18,377 nucleotides of DNA from positions 1 through 18,377 of the forward strand of contig CAYNPY010000073.1 of the NCBI GenBank assembly GCA_964399195.1. The letters are read 5' to 3'. This stretch comes from CAINDZ01 sp964399195. GTDB taxonomy: Bacteria > Krumholzibacteriota > Krumholzibacteriia > LZORAL124-64-63. Below, piece after piece: positions 6,383-12,652 of the stretch. Under the pieces are notes generated by a model that was not told the origin of the DNA, made no database searches, and saw nothing but the letters and a program-made list of their open reading frames with translations. The position numbers and the translations under genes are program-made. The number at the start of each line of letters is the position of its first letter. Position 1 is the stretch's first letter.

Positions 6383-8875
6383 ATGGAACGAACCCGGTCG
6401 CTTCTGCTCGGCCTTGCGCTGGTGGCGTGGGCCACGACCCCCGCTGCGTCCGGCCCGAGGCCGGACGACTCCCCGACGCCGGAAATCCTCGCCGGCCTGC
6501 GCGCGGATGGACTGTTGGACCTCGCTGCACTTCGCGCGCAAGGCTATCGCGGCGACGTGAACTTCCCGGGGCTGCGACTGGCGCCGGGACCCTGGCCGTT
6601 CGCCGACGAGGCGGCTGCGGACCCGGACAAAGCCGTCGGCGACGCTCTCTGGATGGGCGACTTCCCCATCCGCACGCCCGAGACCGTCGTGAGCCTGTGC
6701 AGTTGGAACGGCTCCTTGGTCGTGGCCGCCGAACGCGAGGTCTACCGCTGGACCGGGGCTGCCTGGCAGTCGCTCGGAGCGCGGACCAACGGGCCGATCC
6801 ACAGCGCCGTCGCGCAGGGGGGCGATCTGGTGATCGGTGGCGACTTCACCGTCGCCGGCGGCTGCGCAGCCAACCGAATCATCAGGTTCGACGGGACGCA
6901 GTGGCACGCGGTGGGTCTCGGCCTCGACGACCGGGTCACGGTGCTGGGCACGTACGGAACCCGATTGATCGCAGCGGGCGATTTCCAGGTGGCAGGTTCG
7001 GTGTTCGCGCAGCGGATCGCAGCTTGGGACGGCGCCGACTGGGCGCCGCTCGCTGGCGGACTCGGGGCCGGCGCGACGACGATGGCCGAGTACGGGGGCA
7101 AGTTGGTGGTTGCCGGCGCCTTCCACGCCGCCGGTACGGTCATCGTCAACCACATCGCCGCGTGGGACGGCGCGACGTGGTCCCCCTTGCAGAACGGGCT
7201 CGACGACGAAGCCCGCACGCTGGCGGTGCACAGCGGAAAGCTGGTGGCCGCCGGCCCCTTCACGACCGCCGGCGTTGCCGAGGTGCGCCGTGTCGCCGCC
7301 TGGGACGGCACGGCCTGGACGCCGTTCGGCGACCCCCTGCCCCTCGTTTACGCCCAGCAGTCCTACTTCCTGTGCGACAACGCCGGAACGTTGTCGCTGG
7401 CCATGCATGACGCCACCCACGTGCGGGTGCTCCAGTGGGACGGTGCCGCCTGGCGCCAGATCGTGCTCGACACCGGCCTGCGCATGCTGGGGTTGTGCAG
7501 CGTGAACGGCCGGCCGGCGGCCGCCATGGCGTCCCCGGAGCGAACCCTTATCCACCTCTCCAACGGTCGTGACAGCGTCCTGCTCGAAGGCCCGGGCCTC
7601 GATGGCGACGTTCTGGCATCGGTCATGTGGAACGGCAGCCTGGTCGTGGCCGGCACGTTCAGCCGCGTCGGCAACCTCGCCGTCGGCGGCATTGCCCGGT
7701 GGGACGGCGCGAACTGGCACGCTCTCGGCGGTGGTCTCGCCTACGTGGACGAGAGCCATCGAATCCGCGCACTCGCGGTCCACGGCAGCGAGCTGATCGC
7801 CGGCGGCAGCTTCCACCAGATCGGCGGTGTCGTTGCGACGGATGTCGCGCGCTGGAACGGTTCGATCTGGGCGCCGCTGGGCACGGCCTATGCCCAGGGC
7901 CAACTCGGGACGGGTGTTCATTGCCTCGCCTCGTACCAGGGCGAGGTATATGCGGCGGGCGATTTCAACTGGCTCGTGCCGGGGTACGGGGCGTTGACAA
8001 AGGTGGCTCGCTTGCGCAGCGCCGGCTGGCGTGCGCTGCAGCCCCTCGCCTGGTGGCCGGAAGTCGTTCGCAGCATGTGCGTGTACGGCGACCACCTCTA
8101 CATCGGCGGCTGCCCGTGGAGCGGTTGCGAAGCCCTCGCGCGATACGACGGCACGACGTGCCTGTCCGTGGCGGGTGCGAGCTGGGATGAGCCGCGCCTG
8201 ATGCGGGTGCACGACGGCCGACTCTACGTGGCGGGCGCGGCCGGCGAGGTCAAGAGCTGGGACGGCTACGTTTGGCGGGACGTCGCGGACCGGGACGACA
8301 CGGTCAGCCTCGAAGCGATGGAGGCGTACGACGGTCGGCTTGTGCTGGGCGGCCGGTTCGACACGCTGGCCGGGACCGCGGCCCGCAACATCGTCGCCTG
8401 GGACGGCTCGGTCTGGGCGTCCCTGGGCTCGGGCGTCGGCCGCGCCGGCATCGAGGAGGGCGTCGAGACGATGGTCGCGACACCCTGGGGACTGGCCGTC
8501 GGCGGGGACTTCTGGCACGCGGGCGGCAGGGATTTCCGCGGCCTGGCGCGGTGGAACGAAGCGACCGCCACGGGAACACCGCCTGACGTCCCGCCAGTGG
8601 TCGACCATCTGGCGCAGAACGTGCCGAACCCGTTCAACCCCACCACGAGGATCCGCTTCGCGTTGCGGGCGAGCGGCCCGGTGGATCTGCGCATCTTCGA
8701 TCTGCGCGGCGCGCTCGTGCGGACCCTGGCCTCGGGCCGGTTCGAGGCCGGCGACCATGAATGCACCTGGAACGGACTCACGGACGCGGGCCGGACCGCT
8801 CCGTCGGGGATCTACGTCTACCGCCTGCGCACGACCGCCGGCGACATCGCGCGGAGAATGACGTTGTTGCGGTAG
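6383..8875 (+). CDS. Secreted beta-propeller repeat protein with FlgD-type tail
   Basis: An 830-aa predicted exported protein. GGAGG (6372-6376) sits 6 nt before ATG 6383, and residues 1-23 form a signal peptide (LLLGLALVAWA core). Most of the protein consists of blades of the pattern IAxWDGxxWxxLGxGL followed by LVVAGxF. The aromatic residue of the WDG motif falls at 123, 169, 215, 261, 307 and 352, a spacing of 46, 46, 46, 46 and 45. Later copies lie at 440, 491, 588, 626, 673 and 724 with more variable spacing. This points to one or two beta-propellers, similar in type to delta-60 or Kelch-like repeats; I cannot name the exact family. The C-terminus has NPFNP (749-753), WNGLTDAGRTAPSG and the end RRMTLLR, the same FlgD-like domain as its neighbours. 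No catalytic motif is seen. It follows the M28 peptidase gene by 22 nt in a likely operon and may act in binding or surface structure. Confidence 0.88.
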   Translation: MERTRSLLLGLALVAWATTPAASGPRPDDSPTPEILAGLRADGLLDLAALRAQGYRGDVNFPGLRLAPGPWPFADEAAADPDKAVGDALWMGDFPIRTPETVVSLCSWNGSLVVAAEREVYRWTGAAWQSLGARTNGPIHSAVAQGGDLVIGGDFTVAGGCAANRIIRFDGTQWHAVGLGLDDRVTVLGTYGTRLIAAGDFQVAGSVFAQRIAAWDGADWAPLAGGLGAGATTMAEYGGKLVVAGAFHAAGTVIVNHIAAWDGATWSPLQNGLDDEARTLAVHSGKLVAAGPFTTAGVAEVRRVAAWDGTAWTPFGDPLPLVYAQQSYFLCDNAGTLSLAMHDATHVRVLQWDGAAWRQIVLDTGLRMLGLCSVNGRPAAAMASPERTLIHLSNGRDSVLLEGPGLDGDVLASVMWNGSLVVAGTFSRVGNLAVGGIARWDGANWHALGGGLAYVDESHRIRALAVHGSELIAGGSFHQIGGVVATDVARWNGSIWAPLGTAYAQGQLGTGVHCLASYQGEVYAAGDFNWLVPGYGALTKVARLRSAGWRALQPLAWWPEVVRSMCVYGDHLYIGGCPWSGCEALARYDGTTCLSVAGASWDEPRLMRVHDGRLYVAGAAGEVKSWDGYVWRDVADRDDTVSLEAMEAYDGRLVLGGRFDTLAGTAARNIVAWDGSVWASLGSGVGRAGIEEGVETMVATPWGLAVGGDFWHAGGRDFRGLARWNEATATGTPPDVPPVVDHLAQNVPNPFNPTTRIRFALRASGPVDLRIFDLRGALVRTLASGRFEAGDHECTWNGLTDAGRTAPSGIYVYRLRTTAGDIARRMTLLR

Positions 8876-8916
8876 CGACGGCGCGGCGGTCGTTCGCGCC
8901 GATCCGGCCGCAAGCG

Positions 8917-8934
8917 ACTTGCGCCGGCGCAAGT
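8917..8934. repeat. Perfect 18-nt palindrome upstream of the phosphoesterase gene
   Basis: ACTTGCGCC is followed directly by its reverse complement GGCGCAAGT. It lies 42 nt after the stop of the propeller gene and 44 nt before the start of the phosphoesterase gene. As RNA it could form a 7-bp stem with a CCGG loop, but no T-tract follows, so a classical terminator is not supported. As DNA it has the symmetry of a dimeric-repressor operator. Either role is inference. Confidence 0.5.
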
Positions 8935-8957
8935 GGCGCGGGACAGGTGCCCCTCAC

Positions 8958-8973
8958 CCGCCTCCGGAGGCGG
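8958..8973 (+). promoter_or_regulatory. Palindrome enclosing the Shine-Dalgarno of the phosphoesterase gene
   Basis: CCGCCTCC is followed directly by GGAGGCGG, a perfect 16-nt palindrome. Its right half contains the only ribosome binding site of the phosphoesterase gene (GGAGG 8966-8970, 8 nt before ATG 8979). In mRNA a 6-bp GC stem with a CCGG loop would cover part of the Shine-Dalgarno sequence and could lower translation of this gene and of the coupled gene downstream. The structure is seen in the sequence; the control is inferred. Confidence 0.5.
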
Positions 8974-8978
8974 ACGCC

Positions 8979-9689
8979 ATGGTGATCCTGGCTGCGGCCG
9001 ACATCCACGGCAGGCACGAGGTCTACGACTGGCTGGTCGACCAGGCGCTGGAGCGCCGGCCGGCGGCGCTGGTCCTGGCCGGCGATCTCTTCGGCTATCC
9101 CGACGACGACGACACGGTCGAGGCGGCGCAGGAAAAGGATCGCGAGCGGATGCTCGGAGCGCTGGCGCGGCTGCCGCAGCCGGTGCTCTACATCATGGGC
9201 AACGGCGACTACGTGGAGTTGCGGGACGGGTCTCCGCGTGTGCGCTCGCTGCACGGCCGACGCGTCGATTTCGGCAACTGCAATTTCGTGGGCTACCAGT
9301 GCAGCCTGCCGTTCATGGGCAACGTCAACGAGCGGCCTGAATCGGTGATCGCCGCGGATCTGGAGGCCTTGGCGCCGCTGGTCGATTCCCGCACCGTCCT
9401 GGTCACCCATGTCCCGGCCCGGGGGAGCCTTGATCTCGGTCTCCTGGGAAGGCGGATCGGCCTGCGCCCGTTGGCCGCGCTCATCGAGCAGCGCCGACCG
9501 CTGGCGCACGTGCACGGGCACAGCCACAGCGGGTTCGGGCGTTGCGGCCGGCACTTCAACGTCGCGGCCGGGACTGCGACCCGCGCGATGTTGATCGACC
9601 TCGCCACGCTTGAGCACGAGGTGGTCCGGAACGGGGACGGCGTCGATGAGGCCCCGGAAGCTACCCGAAACGAAGGAGGCGACCCATGA
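8979..9689 (+). CDS. Calcineurin-like metallophosphoesterase
   Basis: A 236-aa predicted cytoplasmic phosphoesterase (no signal peptide) that would hydrolyse phosphomonoesters or phosphodiesters with two metal ions. ATG 8979 is chosen over upstream in-frame starts because GGAGG lies 8 nt before it and the first beta strand begins at once. The motifs appear in order: DIHG (Asp8, His10), GDLFG (Asp36), GNGD (Asn75, Asp77), THVP (His144) and HGHSH (His179, His181). GNGD replaces the more common GNHD; a non-His residue there is normal in the YfcE/MJ0936-like branch. The substrate cannot be predicted. The stop codon overlaps the start of the ADP-ribosylglycohydrolase gene in ATGA (9686-9689), so the two are translationally coupled and probably function together. 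A role on ADP-ribose or nucleotide products is only a suggestion. Confidence 0.92.
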   Translation: MVILAAADIHGRHEVYDWLVDQALERRPAALVLAGDLFGYPDDDDTVEAAQEKDRERMLGALARLPQPVLYIMGNGDYVELRDGSPRVRSLHGRRVDFGNCNFVGYQCSLPFMGNVNERPESVIAADLEALAPLVDSRTVLVTHVPARGSLDLGLLGRRIGLRPLAALIEQRRPLAHVHGHSHSGFGRCGRHFNVAAGTATRAMLIDLATLEHEVVRNGDGVDEAPEATRNEGGDP

Positions 9690-10486
9690 TCGGCGCCATC
9701 GCCGGCGACGTGATCGGCTCCCTGTACGAGGGCGACGATCCCCAGCCGAAGGACTTCCCGCTGTTCGGGAAGGACTCGTCTTTCACCGACGACACCGTGC
9801 TGGCGGTGGCCGTCGCCTCTGCGATCAGGCTCGGGCAGGACTACGCGGTCGCGCTGCGCCAGTGGGGCCGCCGCTACCCGTGGGCCGGGTACGGGCCGCT
9901 GTTCCTGGACTGGCTGTTGGCGGACCAGGCGCCGCCCTACGGCAGCTACGGCAACGGCTCGGCCATGCGGGTGGCCGCCGTCGGGTGGGCGTACGACGAT
10001 CTGGAGCAGGTGATCGGCGAAGCGACGCGCAGCGCCGTGGTCACGCACGACCATCCGGAGGGCATCAAGGGGGCGCAGGCCGTGGCGGCGGCGATCGCGG
10101 CCGCGCGCGCCGGGTGGCCGAAGGAGCGGCTCGCCTCCCTGCTGACCGACCGCTTCGGCTACGACTGCGGCACGCCGCTGGCCGTGCTGCAGCGCGGAGG
10201 CCCCTTCGACCCCACGTGCCAGGGCACGGTGCCCGCGGCCGCAGTGGCCTTCCTGGAGTCGACGGATTTCGAGGACGCCGTGCGCAACGCCGTCTCGTTC
10301 GGCGGCGACGCCGACACGGCGGCCTGCATCGCCGGCGCCATCGCCGAGGCGCACTACGGCCGCGTCCCGGACGCCATCCAGGCGGAGGTGTTCCGGCGGC
10401 TGGACCCCGCGCTGCTCAACGAGGTCGCCGCGTTCGCGCACGCGTACCGCGTCCCGATCATCGACGGCGTGGGCGCGGAGGGGTGA
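9686..10486 (+). CDS. ADP-ribosylglycohydrolase family protein (ARH/DraG type)
   Basis: A 266-aa predicted cytoplasmic hydrolase of the ARH/DraG family, which removes ADP-ribose from modified proteins or other acceptors using two magnesium ions. AAGGAGG (9673-9679) lies 6 nt before ATG 9686, within the end of the phosphoesterase gene. Key motifs are present: AGDVIGS near the N-terminus (Asp8), FTDDT (33-37) for metal binding, GNGSAMR, THDHPEG (120-126) and SFGGDADT with Asp208 and Asp210, the second metal-binding cluster. With these intact the enzyme is probably active. The length is near that of short bacterial members. No ADP-ribosyltransferase gene is visible in the window, so the source of the modification is unknown. 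A winged-helix regulator gene converges on it with 9 nt between stops. Substrate, whether protein, nucleic acid or small molecule, cannot be told. Confidence 0.93.
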   Translation: MIGAIAGDVIGSLYEGDDPQPKDFPLFGKDSSFTDDTVLAVAVASAIRLGQDYAVALRQWGRRYPWAGYGPLFLDWLLADQAPPYGSYGNGSAMRVAAVGWAYDDLEQVIGEATRSAVVTHDHPEGIKGAQAVAAAIAAARAGWPKERLASLLTDRFGYDCGTPLAVLQRGGPFDPTCQGTVPAAAVAFLESTDFEDAVRNAVSFGGDADTAACIAGAIAEAHYGRVPDAIQAEVFRRLDPALLNEVAAFAHAYRVPIIDGVGAEG

Positions 10487-10495
10487 GCGCCGCGG

Positions 10496-10828
10496 TCACT
10501 CCCCCAGCCCCGGCACGATCCTCTTCAACTCTTCGACGTACTCGGCGAACCGCGCGCGCCCCTCGTCCGTGATCCGGACCAGGGTCTGCGGCCGGCGGCC
10601 GACGAAGGCCTTCTCGACGCGGATCAGGCCGCCCTGTTCGAGCTTGGCGAGGTTCACCGACAGGACGCCGTCGGTCAGGTCCAACTGGCGGCGCAGGTCG
10701 GTGAAGGCGTGGGCGGCGGGCACGGCGATGAGCCGGGACAGCAGCAGGAGCCGGACGCGCCCGTGGATCAGCGGCGGCAGCGGCTCCCGCCCCGGTCCGG
10801 CCGGCGCGGGTCGTTTGGCAGGCGCCAT
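10496..10828 (-). CDS. Small winged-helix transcriptional regulator
   Basis: A 110-aa predicted DNA-binding protein of the winged-helix DNA-binding type (MarR/PadR-like, resembling PF13601). From ATG 10828, with GGAGG (10838-10842) 9 nt upstream, residues about 20-95 follow the fold: IHGRVRLLLLSRLI (helix 1), HAFTDLRRQLDL (helix 2), TDGVLSVNLAKLEQGGLI (recognition helix), VEKAFVGRRPQTLVRITDEGRARF (wing and helix). The C-terminal helix YVEELKRIV may dimerise. No ligand domain is present. It converges with the ADP-ribosylglycohydrolase gene, the stops 9 nt apart, so transcripts could overlap. It may control the neighbouring phosphoesterase/hydrolase pair or an unlinked target; neither is shown by the sequence. 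Confidence 0.88.
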   Translation of the reverse strand: MAPAKRPAPAGPGREPLPPLIHGRVRLLLLSRLIAVPAAHAFTDLRRQLDLTDGVLSVNLAKLEQGGLIRVEKAFVGRRPQTLVRITDEGRARFAEYVEELKRIVPGLGE

Positions 10829-10913
10829 GACTTCCGGCCTCCCTGCCGGGCGTCATCGTCGCGACGGCTCGTCGCTTCCGTGCGACGTCACTGCCGTCCG
10901 CGCTTGCGCAGAT

Positions 10914-10961
10914 CAGGGACCGGCCGGTGTGGCGCCGGTTGTCGGTCCGGGCCGGTCCCTG
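10914..10961. repeat. 12-bp inverted repeat with 24-nt spacer
   Basis: CAGGGACCGGCC (10914-10925) and its exact reverse complement GGCCGGTCCCTG (10950-10961) flank a GC-rich spacer. It lies 86 nt upstream of the winged-helix gene start, in that gene's probable promoter region, and also at the start of the long gene-free stretch. It could be a hairpin in a transcript or a spaced protein-binding site. No T-tract follows on either strand. Confidence 0.45.
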
Positions 10962-11047
10962 AGATCCAGGAATGGCCGCCCTGCCAGTTCCTGTCGCGGG
11001 TCCGGCGGCAGTTGCCGCGGCGCGTCCGTGCGCCGCGGTCGGCCGGC

Positions 11048-11091
11048 GAGGGGCGGGCTGGCACCCAGGACCATTGAACCCGCCCCTCTTT
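11048..11091 (+). terminator. Terminator-like hairpin with short T-tract, plus strand
   Basis: GAGGGGCGGG (11048-11057) pairs perfectly with CCCGCCCCTC (11079-11088) across a 21-nt loop that itself holds CTGG and CCAG, and TTT (11089-11091) follows. This has the shape of a weak intrinsic terminator for plus-strand transcription. No plus-strand gene ends near it: the closest, the ADP-ribosylglycohydrolase gene, stops 560 nt earlier with the opposed winged-helix gene in between. It could end a small RNA or read-through transcript. Confidence 0.4.
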
Positions 11092-11330
11092 GCCGCCCGG
11101 GGATCCGTCCCCGACCCCTCGCGGGAGTCCGTCGTTCCGTCTGGACCCGGCTGGCCGAACCGCTGGACCTGACCGGCCCGGGGCCGGTCGTCGTGCGCCG
11201 TCGGAGGCCGTCGGGGGTCCTTCCCCGGTCGGGCCTGCCGCCCGGCGCTTTGGCTTTAATATTCAAAGTTCTTCTAGAAGTAAAGCACAATTTCGGCGGC
11301 ACCCGCATTTTTTTCGGCCCGGCCTCGCGG

Positions 11331-11373
11331 GCGCCCGCCGGCGGTGGAAAAGCCCGCCGGCGGGCGCTAACTT
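11331..11373 (+). promoter_or_regulatory. Candidate rocD promoter interlaced with a 14-bp inverted repeat
   Basis: GCGCCCGCCGGCGG (11331-11344) and its exact complement CCGCCGGCGGGCGC (11354-11367) flank the 9-nt spacer TGGAAAAGC. Within this, TGGAAA (11345-11350) could serve as a -35 element, with a 17-nt spacer and TAACTT (11368-11373) as -10. The right arm would then fill the promoter spacer. A start near 11380 would give a leader of about 56 nt for rocD. A protein bound to the repeat would block this promoter, so it is a candidate operator. The repeat is certain; the promoter is weakly supported. Confidence 0.35.
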
Positions 11374-11435
11374 GGCCGCGCGGCAGCGCCACCGGTGCGC
11401 GGCGGCGCCGAAGAATCCTTCCGGAGGGTAACGTC

Positions 11436-12635
11436 TTGAAGACCGAGAAGCTGATCGCCATCGAGGAGCAGTACGGGGCCCACAACTACCACCCGCTGGA
11501 CATCGTCATCCGCAAGGCCGAGGGCGTCTGGGTCGAGGATGTCGAGGGCAACCGGTTCATGGACTTCCTGGCGGCCTACAGCGCCGTCAACCAGGGCCAC
11601 TGCCACCCGCGGCTGGTCAAGGCGCTGAAGAAGCAGGCCTCGCGCGTGACGCTGACCAGCCGCGCCTTCCGCAATGACCAACTGCCGCACTTCTGCGAGG
11701 AGGTCTGCGCGCTGACCGGCTTCCCCCGCGTGCTGCCGATGAACTCCGGCGCCGAGGCCGTGGAGACCGCGGTCAAGGCCGCGCGCAAGTGGGGCGAGAA
11801 GGTCAAGGGCATCGCGAAGGACAAGTGCGAGATCATCGTCTGCGCCGACAACTTCCACGGCCGCACGACGACCATCGTCAGCTTCTCGACCGACGAGCAG
11901 TACCGCGACGGCTTCGGGCCGTTCACGCCGGGCTTCGTCATCATCCCCTATGGCGACGCGAAGGCGCTGGCCGCGGCGATCACGCCGAACACGGCGGCGT
12001 TCCTGGTCGAGCCCATCCAGGGCGAGGCCGGCATCAAGCTGCCGCCGGACGGCTTCCTCAAGCAGGCCGAGAAGCTCTGCCGCGAACACAACGTGCTGAT
12101 GATCTGCGACGAGATCCAGTCGGGCCTCGGGCGCACGGGCAAGATGTTCGCCTTCGAGCACGAGGGCGTGAAACCGGACGCGGTGATCGTCGGCAAGGCG
12201 CTCAGCGGCGGCTTCTACCCCGTGTCGGCGTTCCTGGCGCGCGAGGACGTGATGGGCGTGTTCCATCCCGGCGACCACGGCTCGACGTTCGGCGGCAACC
12301 CGCTGGGCATGGCCGTCGCGCGCGAGGCGATGAAGGTGCTGGTCGAGGAGAAGCTGGTCGAGAACAGCGCCAAGCTGGGCCCCTGGTTCCTCGCGAAGCT
12401 GCAGGAGATGAAGCACAAGCCCATCAAGCAGGTGCGCGGGCGCGGGCTGTGGATCGGCATCGTGCTGGACCGCAAGGCGCGGCCGTACTGCGAGGCGCTG
12501 ATGAAGGAAGGCATGCTCTGCAAGGAGACGCACGAGAACGTCATCCGGCTGGCGCCGCCGCTGAACATCACGAAGACCGAGCTGAACATGGCGCTCAAGC
12601 GGATCGACAAGGTGTTCAAGAAGCTCGGCGGCTGA
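11436..12635 (+). CDS. rocD: Ornithine aminotransferase (ornithine-oxo-acid transaminase)
   Basis: A 399-aa cytoplasmic PLP enzyme that transfers the delta-amino group of ornithine to 2-oxoglutarate, giving glutamate-5-semialdehyde and glutamate (arginine/ornithine breakdown, proline link). The start is TTG 11436: GGAGG (11423-11427) lies 8 nt upstream and the homologous region begins at once. Motifs along the whole length match this family: GAHNYHP (14-20), AYSAVNQGHCHP (47-58), NFHGRT, VEPIQGEAG, CDEIQSGLGRTGKMF, GKALSGGFYPVSA with the PLP lysine Lys254, and HGSTFGGNPLG. Tyr18, Tyr48 and Arg143 align with human OAT Tyr55, Tyr85 and Arg180, the residues that bind ornithine and separate it from acetylornithine or GABA aminotransferases. 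Length is normal. It seems to be transcribed alone, between its own promoter candidate and a hairpin at its stop codon. Confidence 0.95.
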   Translation: MKTEKLIAIEEQYGAHNYHPLDIVIRKAEGVWVEDVEGNRFMDFLAAYSAVNQGHCHPRLVKALKKQASRVTLTSRAFRNDQLPHFCEEVCALTGFPRVLPMNSGAEAVETAVKAARKWGEKVKGIAKDKCEIIVCADNFHGRTTTIVSFSTDEQYRDGFGPFTPGFVIIPYGDAKALAAAITPNTAAFLVEPIQGEAGIKLPPDGFLKQAEKLCREHNVLMICDEIQSGLGRTGKMFAFEHEGVKPDAVIVGKALSGGFYPVSAFLAREDVMGVFHPGDHGSTFGGNPLGMAVAREAMKVLVEEKLVENSAKLGPWFLAKLQEMKHKPIKQVRGRGLWIGIVLDRKARPYCEALMKEGMLCKETHENVIRLAPPLNITKTELNMALKRIDKVFKKLGG

Positions 12636-12652
12636 CCGGGCGCGCGCCCGGT
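12635..12652 (+). terminator. Palindromic hairpin at the rocD stop codon
   Basis: ACCGGGCGC is followed directly by GCGCCCGGT, a perfect 18-nt palindrome starting on the last base of the rocD stop codon. A 7-bp GC stem with a 4-nt loop is possible. No T-tract follows, so termination would be of the T-poor kind seen in GC-rich genomes. It abuts the candidate promoter of the next gene. Confidence 0.4.

Larger units (their letters stand above)
10829..11435. other. 607-nt gene-free stretch rich in inverted repeats
   Basis: No frame here has a convincing start, ribosome binding site and protein-like composition. Instead there are several inverted repeats: 12 bp at 10914-10925 and 10950-10961; 10 bp at 11048-11057 and 11079-11088, followed by TTT; 6 bp at 11098-11103 and 11108-11113; 9 bp at 11171-11179 and 11181-11189; and 14 bp at 11331-11344 and 11354-11367. 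An AT-rich patch (about 11250-11312) with the palindrome CTTCTAGAAG (11271-11280) breaks the GC-rich background. The left end is upstream of the winged-helix gene and the right end is the leader of rocD, so promoters in both directions are expected. A small RNA or structured leader is possible. GC-rich DNA forms such repeats often, so caution applies. Confidence 0.5.

Noticed and set aside
3838..6435. Long minus-strand open frame antisense to the M28 peptidase
   Set aside because: Low-complexity Arg/Gly/Val/Ala composition and no family motif; the plus strand carries a complete M28 catalytic set.
8919..8978. Upstream TTG start of the phosphoesterase gene
   Set aside because: It lies within the 18-nt palindrome without a ribosome site and adds an Arg/Pro-rich tail before the first beta strand.
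10972..11172. Possible 66-codon gene in the gene-free stretch
   Set aside because: No ribosome site, Pro/Ala/Arg-rich product and no recognisable motif.
10569..11435. N-terminal extension of the aminotransferase frame by almost 290 codons
   Set aside because: The extension overlaps the regulator gene, is Arg/Pro/Gly-rich and matches nothing; GGAGG before TTG 11436 and the family's N-terminus fix the start there.
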